A stretch of 64,000 nt of DNA from Aurantibacter crassamenti (GCF_016811105.1 NZ_JAFBGM010000001.1:949126-1013125), one strand, 5' to 3'; positions 44,467 through 54,323 are shown, counted from the first letter of the stretch. Notes: a model not told the origin generated them from the sequence alone. Translations and numbers: made by a program.

Positions 44467-45471
44467 TTAGGCAAGTGCGCTAATAGCTTCTTTTATTTTT
44501 CCTTCAAGCTCATCCATAAGTTCAGGATTATCGCCTAATAAAGCCTTAACAGCATCACGGCCTTGACCTAGTTTGGTGTCGCCATAGCTAAACCAAGAAC
44601 CACTTTTCTTGACAATTTCGAATTCCACCCCAAGGTCAATTATTTCACCTAGTTTAGAAATTCCTTTACCATACATGATGTCAAACTCAGTAGTTTTAAA
44701 AGGAGGCGCAATTTTATTTTTAACAACCTTTACTCTAGTCTTGTTACCTAATACTCCACCGTCAGTATTCTTAATTTGTGTAGATCTTCTGATGTCTAAA
44801 CGAACTGATGCGTAAAATTTTAAAGCATTACCACCAGTTGTTGTTTCAGGGTTACCGAACATTACACCAATTTTTTCACGCAATTGGTTAATGAATATAA
44901 CTGTGCAATTTGTTTTGCTTATTGAACCCGTTAATTTTCTTAATGCTTGAGACATTAAACGCGCATGCAAGCCCATTTTTGAATCTCCCATTTCACCTTC
45001 AATTTCACTTTTAGGTGTTAAAGCCGCAACAGAATCAATAATTACAATATCAATTGCGCCTGACCGAATTAGGTTGTCAGCAATTTCTAATGCCTGTTCA
45101 CCATTATCTGGTTGAGATATAATTAGATTATCTATATCTACACCTAGATTTTGTGCATAAAAACGATCGAAGGCATGTTCTGCATCAATAAAAGCAGCGA
45201 TGCCACCATTTTTTTGAGCTTCAGCAATTGCGTGTAAAGTCAAGGTTGTTTTACCTGATGATTCAGGACCGTAAATTTCTATAACTCTTCCGCGTGGGTA
45301 ACCACCTACTCCGAGAGCTATATCTAAACCTAAAGAGCCAGATGAAATCACCTCTACGTCTTCAACAACTTTATCTCCCATTTTCATGACAGCACCTTTT
45401 CCGTAGGTTTTGTCAAGTTTGTCTAATGTTAGTTTTAGGGCTTTTAGTTTTGCTTCTTTCTCGTTGCTCAT
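44467..45471 (-). CDS. recA: Recombinase RecA
   Basis: The 334-residue protein has Walker [10 protein letters not shown] (68-76), the [13 protein letters not shown] segment, and the loop-2 region with the signature [14 protein letters not shown]. It is full length. No LexA-type SOS box is evident in its upstream region (45472-45560), as expected in many Bacteroidota. The upstream gap also holds a candidate divergent small RNA. Confidence 0.98.
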   Translation of the reverse strand: MSNEKEAKLKALKLTLDKLDKTYGKGAVMKMGDKVVEDVEVISSGSLGLDIALGVGGYPRGRVIEIYGPESSGKTTLTLHAIAEAQKNGGIAAFIDAEHAFDRFYAQNLGVDIDNLIISQPDNGEQALEIADNLIRSGAIDIVIIDSVAALTPKSEIEGEMGDSKMGLHARLMSQALRKLTGSISKTNCTVIFINQLREKIGVMFGNPETTTGGNALKFYASVRLDIRRSTQIKNTDGGVLGNKTRVKVVKNKIAPPFKTTEFDIMYGKGISKLGEIIDLGVEFEIVKKSGSWFSYGDTKLGQGRDAVKALLGDNPELMDELEGKIKEAISALA

Positions 45472-45721
45472 AGATTTTCATTTTGTGGAAGGCTAAAATA
45501 CTACATCTTTTGGCACAATGCTACCGCATAGAAGGCATTATCTAAAAAGTTATTCACCTCTTTTGTGTTTTACTTCGATTTTCAATTTTTTTTATAGGCA
45601 ATTGAAGTAGAATTAAATCAATTAATTCATTTTGACGCAACCTTTTCTATATTATGGTATCTATAATTTGAACTAACTCAAACTTTCATTGTATTGATAG
45701 ATGTCTTAATTTCTATTTAGT

Positions 45722-45877
45722 TGGCTTTAAAAGAGGTCAAATAGCTAAAGCCAGAATCGATATGTACGTACAATGAGCAATGGTGGTCATTTTCCCTTTT
45801 GCAATTTAGTATATGAAAAAGAAAACATTAAAAGGGGTGACCAAAAAGAGTCTTGATAATATCAAGGCTCTTTTTTT
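45722..45877 (+). ncRNA. Candidate structured small RNA with a terminator
   Basis: Three consecutive hairpins occur on the plus strand between recA and trhO. They are TGGCTTTA...TAAAGCCA (45722-45753), GGTCA/CCCTTTT...AAAAGGG/TGACC (45785-45842) and a 15-pair terminator (45843-45857 with 45861-45875) followed by T residues. The terminator has no upstream plus-strand gene to serve: recA runs the other way. A 28-codon frame starts at 45814 but runs through the terminator. The rest of the 513-base gap (45472-45984) holds the recA and trhO promoters. Confidence 0.45.
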
Positions 45878-45925
45878 ATTCAACCAATTTCAGGCTTAAA
45901 ATTTAGGGTTTTCTTACGCTTATTT

Positions 45926-45933
45926 TATCTTTG
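45926..45933 (+). promoter_or_regulatory. Probable -7 element of the trhO promoter
   Basis: TATCTTTG matches TAnnTTTG, 52 bases before the trhO ATG and after the terminator at 45877. Confidence 0.45.
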
Positions 45934-45984
45934 ACGAGTCTTAACGGCAAAAATATATTCTTTAACTTAATAAATTAGTATAGC

Positions 45985-47016
45985 ATGCAACTGTACAATA
46001 CGTTAAGTGCAAAAGAAAGAGCAACGCTTATTGAAGAGGCGGGTTTAGAGCGTCTTACAATCTCTTTCTATCAATATGCACACATCGGCAACACGTCGAT
46101 CTTCAGAGATCATCTATTTATTCAATGGAATGCACTTGATGTTTTAGGCCGAATTTATGTTGCTCATGAGGGTATTAACGCTCAGCTTTCGGTACCAGCT
46201 ACTAATTTTGAGTCTTTTAAAAAACATTTAGATAGCATTTCATTTTTAGAAAATGTTCGTTTGAATATTGCTATCGAACAAGACAACAAATCTTTTTTAA
46301 AGTTGAAGGTTAAAGTGCGCAATAAAATTGTTGCTGACGGATTGAACGACAATACTTTTGATGTTACCAATAAAGGTATTCATGTAGGTGCAGAACAGTT
46401 CAATGAATTAATTGAAGACCCAGATACTATTTTGGTTGATATGAGAAATCATTATGAAAGCGAAATAGGTCATTTTAAAAATGCCATTACTCCTGATGTT
46501 GATACTTTTCGTGATTCATTAGATGAAATTGAAAATGATTTAGCAGAACATAAAGAAGATAAAAAACTAGTAATGTATTGTACTGGTGGTATTCGATGTG
46601 AAAAAGCCAGTGCCTACTATAAACATAAGGGTTTTAAGCAAGTTTATCAGTTAGAAGGCGGTATCATTGATTATACAAGGCAGGTAAATAATAAGGGATT
46701 AGAAAATAAATTTATAGGAAAGAATTTTGTTTTTGATCATCGTCGGGGCGAGCGTATTTCTGATGATGTTATATCAAAATGTCATCAATGTGGAGCTTCT
46801 TGTGACACCCATGTGAATTGTGCAAACGAGGCCTGTCATCTCTTGTTTATTCAGTGTGATTCTTGTGCAAATAAGATGAATGAATGTTGTTCAGATCAAT
46901 GTAAAGAGGTGCATGCTTTACCTTTTGAAGAGCAGAAAAAATTAAGAAAGGGTAAAGGAGCTAGTAATAAAATATTTAAAAAAGGAAGGTCAGAAGTTCT
47001 AAAATTTAAAAAATAG
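45985..47016 (+). CDS. trhO: tRNA uridine(34) hydroxylase TrhO (rhodanese-like)
   Basis: A 343-residue protein with the UPF0176/TrhO layout: an N-terminal acylphosphatase-like part, a rhodanese domain with the loop Cys199-T-G-G-I-R-Cys205, and a C-terminal Cys-rich zinc-finger-like region (CHQCGASCDTH, CDSCANKMNECCSDQC). TrhO uses oxygen to hydroxylate U34 in tRNA. The catalytic Cys and the second family Cys are both intact. Confidence 0.93.
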   Translation: MQLYNTLSAKERATLIEEAGLERLTISFYQYAHIGNTSIFRDHLFIQWNALDVLGRIYVAHEGINAQLSVPATNFESFKKHLDSISFLENVRLNIAIEQDNKSFLKLKVKVRNKIVADGLNDNTFDVTNKGIHVGAEQFNELIEDPDTILVDMRNHYESEIGHFKNAITPDVDTFRDSLDEIENDLAEHKEDKKLVMYCTGGIRCEKASAYYKHKGFKQVYQLEGGIIDYTRQVNNKGLENKFIGKNFVFDHRRGERISDDVISKCHQCGASCDTHVNCANEACHLLFIQCDSCANKMNECCSDQCKEVHALPFEEQKKLRKGKGASNKIFKKGRSEVLKFKK

Positions 47017-47124
47017 TCAATAGAATAAAAATAGAACTTAATATGTCGTTTGCTAAAATATTTGGGCAAACAGCAATTCGCACAAATTAACTTACTTCAT
47101 AGCGCGTTAAAAAATCATTACCTT

Positions 47125-47132
47125 TACGTTTG
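47125..47132 (+). promoter_or_regulatory. Probable -7 element of the ricT-gldH-PBP1A operon
   Basis: TACGTTTG matches TAnnTTTG and is 63 bases before the ricT ATG at 47195. A small 6-bp hairpin (47048-47071) lies between trhO and this site. Confidence 0.45.
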
Positions 47133-47194
47133 AGATAAAGTATGAACCTTTGCGCGAAAAAATCTTTCGATTTTTCGCAATCAAGATATAAAAT

Positions 47195-48484
47195 ATGGGT
47201 TGTAGTAGTTGTGCGACCGGTAGCGACGGGCAACCTCGTGGATGCAAGAACAATGGTACTTGCGGCTCTGATGGTTGTAATAAATTGACAGTATTTGATT
47301 GGCTTTCAAACATGGCGCCCGCAGGCGGAACTAAATTGTTTGATTGTGTAGAAGTACGTTTTAAAAACAGTAGAAAAGAATTCTTCCGTAATACTGAAAA
47401 TCTTTCATTATCAATTGGTGATATTGTTGCTTCTCAGGCCGAATCAGGTCATGATATTGGAATGGTTACTTTGGTTGGTGAACTTGTAAAAGTTCAAATG
47501 AAACGTAAAAAGGTAGACCACAAAGACAAAGAGCTTCCTAAAGTATATAGAAAAGCCTCTCAAGGCGATATTGATAAATGGCAAAAATGCCGTGACCGTG
47601 AAGAAGAGATTAAGAAAAGAGCCCGTGAAATGGCAATTATCTTAAAGCTTCAGATGAAAATTTCAGATGTTGAATTTCAAGGTGATGGTTCTAAAGCAAC
47701 GTTTTATTATACGGCTGATGAACGCGTAGATTTTCGTCAATTGATAAAAGATATGGCTAAAGCTTTCGGTATTCGTATTGAAATGCGCCAAATAGGATAT
47801 CGACAAGAAGCACAACGTTTAGGTGGTATTGGGTCTTGTGGCCGTGAACTTTGTTGCTCAACATGGCTTACAGATTTTAGGTCGGTAAGTACTTCTGCAG
47901 CTCGTTTTCAGCAGCTTTCATTGAATCCGCAAAAATTAGCTGGCCAATGTGGAAAGTTAAAATGTTGTTTGAATTATGAACTTGATTTGTATCTAGATGC
48001 ATTAAAAGATTTCCCTTCTCAAGATACCAAGTTGCAAACCGAAAAAGGAATTGCCTTTTGTCAAAAAACAGATATTTTTAAGGAGACATTATGGTTTTCG
48101 TATAAGGACGAACCAGCCAATTGGCATACACTTTCAAAAGATCAAGTAATTGAGATTTTGGAGAAGAATAAGAAGAAAGAAAAAGTTGCAAGCCTAGAAG
48201 AATATGCTGTAGAAAATATCGTTGAAGAAAAAGTGGTATTTGAAAATGTGGTTGGGCAAGATAGTCTTACTCGTTTTGATAGGCCGAAAAAATCTGGCAA
48301 TCGAAATAAGAACCGAAAAAGAAAGCCTGCGAATAAAAATCAGCATGCTAACAAGCCACAATCCAACAAAGGTCAACGAAACAATAGCGCTAAGCAAGGT
48401 GATAATGCTAACAAGAGTTCTACCCCCAATGCCAACAATAAGAAAAGAAGAAATAACAAAAAAAGAAGGCCAAAAGATGCTTAG
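47195..48484 (+). CDS. ricT: PSP1/RicT-like regulatory iron-sulfur protein
   Basis: The 429-residue protein has a Cys-rich N-terminus (MGCSSCATGSDGQPRGCKN), the PSP1 core with GIGSCGRELCCSTWL and AGQCGKLKCCLNYE Cys motifs, and a basic C-terminal tail rich in Lys, Asn and Arg that is probably disordered. RicT is a subunit of the RicA/F/T complex, which in Firmicutes carries iron-sulfur clusters and assists RNA processing. In flavobacteria the gene is located just before gldH, as here. Confidence 0.87.
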   Translation: MGCSSCATGSDGQPRGCKNNGTCGSDGCNKLTVFDWLSNMAPAGGTKLFDCVEVRFKNSRKEFFRNTENLSLSIGDIVASQAESGHDIGMVTLVGELVKVQMKRKKVDHKDKELPKVYRKASQGDIDKWQKCRDREEEIKKRAREMAIILKLQMKISDVEFQGDGSKATFYYTADERVDFRQLIKDMAKAFGIRIEMRQIGYRQEAQRLGGIGSCGRELCCSTWLTDFRSVSTSAARFQQLSLNPQKLAGQCGKLKCCLNYELDLYLDALKDFPSQDTKLQTEKGIAFCQKTDIFKETLWFSYKDEPANWHTLSKDQVIEILEKNKKKEKVASLEEYAVENIVEEKVVFENVVGQDSLTRFDRPKKSGNRNKNRKRKPANKNQHANKPQSNKGQRNNSAKQGDNANKSSTPNANNKKRRNNKKRRPKDA

Positions 48485-48965
48485 GTTGCTAGTCTTTAGT
48501 TTTATTTTCGTGATATTACATTCTTGTAATACGGCTACGGTTAAATCAGATTTTAAGAGCACCCAAAATGGTAGTTGGCCGAAAGATAGTATTGTTGAGT
48601 ATACTTTTTCAGGCCTAGATTCTACAGCGCAATACAATATGTTTATCAATATTAGAAACGATCAGACATTTGCCTATAATAATTTGTTTTTGATAGCAGA
48701 ATTGAATTTTCCTAGTGGTGAAAGTGTTAGAGATACTTTAGAATATGAAATGACAATGCCTGATGGTACATGGCTAGGTAAAGGTTATGGTAGCATAAAA
48801 GAAAATAAATTATGGTATAAAGAAGACATCGTTTTTCCAACTTCAGGCGTATATACCTTACAGTTATCACATGCAATGAGAGCCAATGGTGCAGTTGAAG
48901 GGGTTGTCAATCTTGAGGGTATCACAGATGTAGGTTTTGAAATAGAAAAAAGTATATCGAATTAA
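48477..48965 (+). CDS. gldH: Gliding motility lipoprotein GldH
   Basis: A 162-residue lipoprotein with a signal peptide and Cys17 (MLRLLVFSFIFVILHSCNTA). The body is beta-rich, with the conserved region LEYEMTMPDGTWLGKGYGSI. GldH is a core gliding/type IX secretion accessory lipoprotein. The start ATG at 48477 overlaps the ricT stop by eight bases; an upstream in-frame extension to 48222 lies inside ricT and is not used. Confidence 0.92.
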   Translation: MLRLLVFSFIFVILHSCNTATVKSDFKSTQNGSWPKDSIVEYTFSGLDSTAQYNMFINIRNDQTFAYNNLFLIAELNFPSGESVRDTLEYEMTMPDGTWLGKGYGSIKENKLWYKEDIVFPTSGVYTLQLSHAMRANGAVEGVVNLEGITDVGFEIEKSISN

Positions 48966-48966
48966 C

Positions 48967-51312
48967 ATGGCAAAAGCAGCTAAAAAAAAACAGCCCAACA
49001 ATTTTTTCAAATTCATCAAGTGGTTTTGGATTTTGTTTATTTCAGGTGTCGCATTAGTCGCACTTGTTTTTCTTAGTGCCTCATGGGGCTTTTTTGGTGA
49101 TATGCCAGACTACCAGTATTTAGAAAATCCACAAACAAATTTAGCATCTCAAATTATTTCTTCCGATGGCGACTTATTGGGTAAATTCTATTTAGACGAT
49201 AATAGAACCCCAGTAAATTATGAAGATTTGCCTGAGAATTTGGTAAATACATTATTATCAAGTGAAGATATTCGGTTTAGAGAACATTCAGGTATTGATT
49301 GGTACGGAACTTTGAGGGCGGCATTTTTTCTAGGAAAAAGGGGAGGCGCAAGTACTATATCACAACAATTGGCACGTCAACTTTTTGTAGGTGTACGGTC
49401 GAGAAATAAGTTTGAAACATTAAAGCAGAAAGCTAAAGAGTGGGTTTTAGCAACTCGTTTAGAAACAAGCTACACCAAAGAAGAAATCATAAAAATGTAT
49501 TTGAATAACTATGATTTCGGAAATAATGCAGACGGAATTCGTTCTGCATCTAGAATATATTTTGGTAAAGAGCCAATGCAATTGAAAATTGAGGAATCTG
49601 CCATGCTCGTAGGTATGTTACAGAACTCATCTTATTTTAATCCATTAAGGCGGCCAGAACAGACGCTTAACAAAAGAAATATAGTTATATCTCAATTAGC
49701 ACGATATGATTTTATTACAGAGAGTCAGAAAGATTCGCTTCAGGCTCTTGAAATGAATATCAATTACAATCCTGAATCACATAGTGCAGGAATTGCTACA
49801 TATTTCAGAATGAATTTACAACGATTTATGAATCGTTGGATAGCTAAAAACCCTAAGCCAGCAATGGAAGGTGAGCGAGACAAGTGGAATTTGTATTTAG
49901 ATGGTTTAAAAATCTATACCACCATAGATTCTAGAATGCAACAAAACGCAGAAGACGCTGTTTCAGCTCACATGGCAAAACTACAAGCCGAATTCTTTCA
50001 TCAGAATACACCAGATCGAAATAAAACAGCTCCATTTTTAGATGTAGAAGAAGAAGAGATTGATAAAATTTTGAATCAAGCAATGAAAACTTCAGATAGA
50101 TGGCGTATGATGAAAGACGCTGGTAAATCTGAAGCAGATATTAGAGCATCGTTTGATGTAAAAACTGAAATGACCGTTTTTGATTGGAAGAGTGAGACAC
50201 GCGAGAAAGATACCATTTTGACTCCGATGGATTCTATCCGTTATTACAAAGCATTTTTACGAACGGCAATGATGTCAATGGAGCCACAAACTGGTCATGT
50301 AAAAGCATGGGTAGGTGGTATTGATTACAAACATTTTCAATATGATAATGTCATACAAGGTACACGTCAAGCGGGATCAACTTTTAAACCATTTGTTTAT
50401 GCAGCCGCAATAGATCAATTACGTTTGTCACCTTGTTATGAGTTGCCAGATACACAATATTGTATTGAAGCGGGTAAGCATGGTAATATGGAGGCTTGGT
50501 GTCCTAAAAATTCTGAAGGAAGGTATTCAGGTAATATGTATACGCTTAAAGAAGGTTTAGCTAATTCTAAGAATACCATTACGGCTCAATTGATGGATAG
50601 AGTAGGTCCTAAATCTGTAGTGTCTATAGTTAAGAATTTGGGTGTAACAAGAGATATTCTTGAAGTACCTGCAATTGCGTTAGGTACAGCTGAGGTAAAT
50701 GTATATGAAATGGTAGGGGCTTATGGTGCGTTTGCAAATCAAGGTGTTTATGTGAAGCCTGTGATGGTTACACGTATTGAAGATAAAAACGGAACTGTAC
50801 TTTATGAATATGTGCCTGAAACAAAAGATGTTTTAAGTAAAGATGTGGCTTATGCGATGGTTGATTTAATGAAGGGTGTTACCCAAGGTGGATCAGGAAC
50901 CCGTTTGCGTACTACCGGAGTAAATAAATGGAAAAAAGAGTATGATGAAATCATAACTGGATATCCATACGCATTTACAAATCCAATTGCTGGTAAAACA
51001 GGAACTACGCAAAACAATAGCGATGGTTGGTTTATGGGCATGGTTCCCAACTTAGTTACTGGTGTATGGGTTGGTGGTGACGATCGATCAATACATTTCA
51101 AAACTATTACCTATGGTCAGGGGGCTTCAATGGCACTTCCGATTTGGGGTTTATACATGAAAGAGAACTATAAGAATAAAGATTTAGGCATTTCTGAAGA
51201 AGATTTTGAAAGGCCAGACAATCTTTCTATTGAGGTTGACTGTTCAAAAGTAGTTAATGAGCAAACAGAAGATAATCAACCCGATGAAGAGCTAGAAGAT
51301 TTAGATTTCTAG
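48967..51312 (+). CDS. Penicillin-binding protein 1A (bifunctional transglycosylase/transpeptidase)
   Basis: A 781-residue class A PBP: membrane helix near 17-40, GT51 domain with catalytic Glu100 (SSEDIRFREHSGID) and STISQQLARQLF, and a transpeptidase with Ser471-x2-Lys474 (GSTFKPF), Ser534-Lys-Asn, and Lys677-Thr-Gly. An inserted segment between domains, with an acidic stretch (VEEEEIDKI), is seen. The gene starts one base after gldH, an arrangement common in flavobacteria, and synthesises peptidoglycan. Confidence 0.95.
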   Translation: MAKAAKKKQPNNFFKFIKWFWILFISGVALVALVFLSASWGFFGDMPDYQYLENPQTNLASQIISSDGDLLGKFYLDDNRTPVNYEDLPENLVNTLLSSEDIRFREHSGIDWYGTLRAAFFLGKRGGASTISQQLARQLFVGVRSRNKFETLKQKAKEWVLATRLETSYTKEEIIKMYLNNYDFGNNADGIRSASRIYFGKEPMQLKIEESAMLVGMLQNSSYFNPLRRPEQTLNKRNIVISQLARYDFITESQKDSLQALEMNINYNPESHSAGIATYFRMNLQRFMNRWIAKNPKPAMEGERDKWNLYLDGLKIYTTIDSRMQQNAEDAVSAHMAKLQAEFFHQNTPDRNKTAPFLDVEEEEIDKILNQAMKTSDRWRMMKDAGKSEADIRASFDVKTEMTVFDWKSETREKDTILTPMDSIRYYKAFLRTAMMSMEPQTGHVKAWVGGIDYKHFQYDNVIQGTRQAGSTFKPFVYAAAIDQLRLSPCYELPDTQYCIEAGKHGNMEAWCPKNSEGRYSGNMYTLKEGLANSKNTITAQLMDRVGPKSVVSIVKNLGVTRDILEVPAIALGTAEVNVYEMVGAYGAFANQGVYVKPVMVTRIEDKNGTVLYEYVPETKDVLSKDVAYAMVDLMKGVTQGGSGTRLRTTGVNKWKKEYDEIITGYPYAFTNPIAGKTGTTQNNSDGWFMGMVPNLVTGVWVGGDDRSIHFKTITYGQGASMALPIWGLYMKENYKNKDLGISEEDFERPDNLSIEVDCSKVVNEQTEDNQPDEELEDLDF

Positions 51313-51353
51313 TTAAAAAAGATTTCCCGTTTTAGTAAATAACACGTACCTTA

Positions 51354-51376
51354 ATATCTCAATATTGTTGAGATAT
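51354..51376 (+). promoter_or_regulatory. Hairpin covering the scoA start codon
   Basis: ATATCTCAA (51354-51362), loop TATTG, and TTGAGATAT (51368-51376) form a 9-bp stem whose 3' arm includes the A and T of the scoA ATG at 51375. In RNA this would block initiation unless opened; in DNA it is a palindrome that could bind a regulator. Confidence 0.5.
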
Positions 51377-52076
51377 GATATCAAAAAAAGTAGATAATGT
51401 TCAAGTGGCGCTATCTGGGGTCAAAAATGGTATGACATTTATGTTGGGTGGTTTCGGTTTGTGCGGAATACCTGAGAATGCAATCACTGAGTTGGTGCGA
51501 TTGGGAATTGAAAACATTACCTGTATTTCTAATAATGCAGGGGTTGATGATTTTGGTTTGGGTTTGCTTTTGCAAAAGCATCAAATAAAAAAAATGATTT
51601 CTTCTTATGTTGGCGAGAATGATGAATTTGAACGCCAAATGTTGAGTGGTGAGCTTGAAGTAGAATTAACTCCTCAAGGCACGTTGGCGGAAAAGTGTAG
51701 AGCGGCACAAGCAGGTTTTCCAGCATTTTATACACCTGCAGGATACGGGACCGAAGTAGCGGAAGGTAAAGAATCAAGAGAATTTAATGGTAAAATGTAC
51801 ATCTTAGAAGAGGCTTTTAAGGCCGATTTTGCATTTGTAAAAGCTTGGAAAGGCGATGCAGCAGGTAATCTTGTTTTTAAGGGTACAGCAAGAAATTTTA
51901 ATCCGTGCATGTGCGGTGCGGCAAAGATAACGGTTGCTGAGGTTGAAGAATTGGTTCCGGTAGGTGAATTGGATCCAAATAATATTCATGTGCCAGGAAT
52001 ATTTGTACAGCGTATTTTTCAAGGCAGTAATTATGAAAAAAGAATTGAACAGCGCACTGTTAGAACAAGAGGGTAA
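51375..52076 (+). CDS. scoA: 3-oxoacid CoA-transferase subunit A
   Basis: A 233-residue alpha chain of a succinyl-CoA:3-ketoacid (acetoacetate) CoA transferase. It has [13 protein letters not shown] near the N-terminus and the CoA-binding segment [18 protein letters not shown]. It is followed after 35 bases by the beta chain. The pair moves CoA between succinate and acetoacetate in ketone body or leucine/fatty acid use. Its start codon lies in a hairpin. Confidence 0.93.
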   Translation: MISKKVDNVQVALSGVKNGMTFMLGGFGLCGIPENAITELVRLGIENITCISNNAGVDDFGLGLLLQKHQIKKMISSYVGENDEFERQMLSGELEVELTPQGTLAEKCRAAQAGFPAFYTPAGYGTEVAEGKESREFNGKMYILEEAFKADFAFVKAWKGDAAGNLVFKGTARNFNPCMCGAAKITVAEVEELVPVGELDPNNIHVPGIFVQRIFQGSNYEKRIEQRTVRTRG

Positions 52077-52111
52077 TAATTAACATTCTTTACACTTACA
52101 ATTTTCAAATT

Positions 52112-52765
52112 ATGTTAGATAAAAACGGAATTGCAAAACGCATAGCAAAAGAAGTAAAAGATGGCTACTATGTAAATTTAGGTATTGGCATACCTACGCT
52201 TGTTGCTAATTTTGTTCAAGATGATATTGATGTTGAGTTTCAAAGTGAAAATGGGGTTTTAGGTATGGGACCTTTTCCTTTTGAAGGTGAAGAAGATGCT
52301 GATATAATTAATGCAGGTAAACAAACAATTACAACAATGCCCGGAGCTTCATTTTTTGATTCAGCTACTAGTTTTGGCATGATTAGAGGTAAGCATGTTG
52401 ATTTAACCATTTTAGGCGCTATGGAGGTCGCTGAGAATGGTGATATAGCGAACTGGAAAATTCCAGGAAAAATGGTAAAAGGTATGGGTGGTGCTATGGA
52501 TTTAGTTGCGTCTGCAGAAAATATTATTGTAGCAATGATGCATACCAATAAGGCAGGTGTGTCAAAACTTCTTAAGAGATGTACGTTGCCCTTAACTGGT
52601 GTTGGTTGTGTAACTAAGATAGTTACTAATTTAGCGGTATTAGAAGTGACTGAAAATGGGTTTTTGCTATTAGAACGAGCACCAGGGGTATCAGTTGATG
52701 AGATTAAGGCCGCAACTGAAGGTGATTTGACTATTGATTCAGAAGTGCCAGAAATGGCAATATAG
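52112..52765 (+). CDS. scoB: 3-oxoacid CoA-transferase subunit B
   Basis: The 217-residue beta chain has the catalytic Glu46 in the FQSENGVLGMGP motif, which forms the glutamyl-CoA intermediate, and the GGAMDLVASAENIIVAM segment. The family length is normal. A terminator lies about 300 bases downstream. Confidence 0.94.
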   Translation: MLDKNGIAKRIAKEVKDGYYVNLGIGIPTLVANFVQDDIDVEFQSENGVLGMGPFPFEGEEDADIINAGKQTITTMPGASFFDSATSFGMIRGKHVDLTILGAMEVAENGDIANWKIPGKMVKGMGGAMDLVASAENIIVAMMHTNKAGVSKLLKRCTLPLTGVGCVTKIVTNLAVLEVTENGFLLLERAPGVSVDEIKAATEGDLTIDSEVPEMAI

Positions 52766-52946
52766 CTTTTCATCGATGCGGGTTATCGAAGAAATTTACC
52801 GTTCATATTTTTCACAACATTTACGGTGTATTTGACAACATAAATTTAGTTGTAAGGTTATATTAAAGTAGATTTACATTGTAATTAATTAAAAGTCGAT
52901 CCCCAAACTGAACCATCAGAAGACTTAAAAAAACCTACTTACCGTT

Positions 52947-53054
52947 ATGAGATCTAAATTGAACCGAGTTAGTGCAGAGAAAGAAATACAAGTTTACAAA
53001 AATGATTTTTTTAGTGGACTATTAACATTGACTCGAAAACTATTTATGCTTTAA
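52947..53054 (+). CDS. Possible 35-residue peptide before a terminator
   Basis: A small ATG-started frame of 35 codons in the 400-base gap after scoB ends 17 bases before a strong hairpin. It starts MRSKLNRVSAEKEIQVYKND and ends with a hydrophobic, basic tail. I see no promoter, no clear RBS, and do not recognise a family. The rest of the gap (52766-53070) shows no gene. It may be chance; the terminator nearby is the only support. Confidence 0.2.
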   Translation: MRSKLNRVSAEKEIQVYKNDFFSGLLTLTRKLFML

Positions 53055-53070
53055 ATACAAAATTTAAACA

Positions 53071-53107
53071 AAAAAAGCCATGTTCCCCAAAGCATGGCTT
53101 TTTTTTG
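53071..53107. terminator. Bidirectional terminator between scoB and the aminotransferase
   Basis: AAAAAAGCCATG (53071-53082), a 10-base loop and CATGGCTTTTTT (53093-53104) followed by more T residues. It serves the plus-strand scoAB unit or a short RNA before it and also the minus-strand aminotransferase, whose stop is 59 bases to the right. Confidence 0.88.
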
Positions 53108-53165
53108 TTTTATAAATGCTCTAAAGTGTATGAATTTGCAAAAAGTAATCTAGTTTTGGAAATGG

Positions 53166-54323
53166 TCAAAGCTGACATAATATGTCACATGCTTTCTCTA
53201 GGGTTTCTTTTTTCTTAGCAAAACAAAAACGCAAAACACCATCTTGACGATTGTTTTCATTAAATGATGAAATAGCAATACTTGCCAATTTTTGATTTAT
53301 TATTAGTCTTTTGGCTAAATCTTCATCAGTTTCATTAGTTATTTCTGTATAATCTAAAAGTTGAAAATAGGTGCCTTGAGACGGAGTAAATTTAAATTTA
53401 GAATCTTCTAATCGTGATAAAAAGTAATCTCGTTTCTCTTGATAAAAGTTATTTAGGCTAAGGTAATTTTGTTCATTTTTTAAATATTCTGTAATACCTC
53501 TTTGTGCAGGATGATCTACGCAAAACACAGCAAATTGGTGTGTTTTTCTAAATTCATGCATTAATTCTGCAGGGGCTGCACAATAGCCCATTTTCCAGCC
53601 AGTAACGTGAAAAGTTTTTCCAAAAGAGGCGCATACGAAACTTCTTGAAGCCAAATTATCAAAACGAGAAGCACTTTGATGTTCTTGACCGTCAAAAACT
53701 ATGTGCTCATATACCTCATCACTCACAACTATGATATTCGTATTTTTAAGAATCTCTTGTAGTTGTAGCATGTCATCCTTGGTAAAAATTCGCCCCGTTG
53801 GATTATGCGGAGTATTAATGATAACCATTCTAGTTTTGTTGGTTATCTTCTTTTTAAAAAGTTGCCAATCAATGGTGTAATTAGGACTTTCTAATTGCAC
53901 ATATACAGGAATACCTCCATTAATTTCGATGGCAGGCTCATAGCAATCGTAAGCGGGCTTAATAACTATAACTTCATCTCCTTTGTGAACAAATGCTGTA
54001 ATTGCCGTGTAAATTGCTTGTGTAGCACCTACGGTTACGGTTATCTCACTAATGGGGTCGTATTTTTTGTTATGTAGTGTTTCAATTTTAGAAGAAATTA
54101 TTTCACGCAGCCGATAATGACCTTCCATTGGCGCGTATTGATTGTGTCCTTCTTTCATTGCCTTTGATACAAGGTTTAGTAAAACCGGGTCAGCAGGAAA
54201 GTTCGGAAATCCTTGTGATAAATCAGTTGCATTATGTTTTCTAGCAAGATTGCCTACGGTAGTGAAGATGGTGGTTTTTACATTTGGTAATTTAGAAGGA
54301 GAAGTGTTTTTTATCGAATCCAT
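53166..54323 (-). CDS. PLP-dependent aminotransferase (methionine aminotransferase-like)
   Basis: The 385-residue fold-type I enzyme has NTPHNPTGRIF, the substrate-side region VVSDEVYEHIVFDG, and the PLP-Lys in SFGKTFHVTGWKMGY. The opening LSQGFPNFPADPVLL is close to the methionine/kynurenine aminotransferase (YbdL) group. It is on its own on the minus strand, next to the sdh operon terminator. Physiological substrate not settled. Confidence 0.87.
   Translation of the reverse strand: MDSIKNTSPSKLPNVKTTIFTTVGNLARKHNATDLSQGFPNFPADPVLLNLVSKAMKEGHNQYAPMEGHYRLREIISSKIETLHNKKYDPISEITVTVGATQAIYTAITAFVHKGDEVIVIKPAYDCYEPAIEINGGIPVYVQLESPNYTIDWQLFKKKITNKTRMVIINTPHNPTGRIFTKDDMLQLQEILKNTNIIVVSDEVYEHIVFDGQEHQSASRFDNLASRSFVCASFGKTFHVTGWKMGYCAAPAELMHEFRKTHQFAVFCVDHPAQRGITEYLKNEQNYLSLNNFYQEKRDYFLSRLEDSKFKFTPSQGTYFQLLDYTEITNETDEDLAKRLIINQKLASIAISSFNENNRQDGVLRFCFAKKKETLEKACDILCQL

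Noticed and set aside
45814-45900. 28-codon frame starting MKKKTLKGV in the recA-trhO gap
   Set aside because: It reads straight through the terminator stem and T-run, so it is more likely a by-product of the RNA hairpins.
48222-48476. N-terminal extension of gldH to a start inside ricT
   Set aside because: The extension reads ricT out of frame; the ATG at 48477 gives a proper lipoprotein signal.
52240-52773. Minus-strand frame of 177 codons opposite scoB
   Set aside because: Antisense of a conserved gene, with no start signal or recognisable motif.
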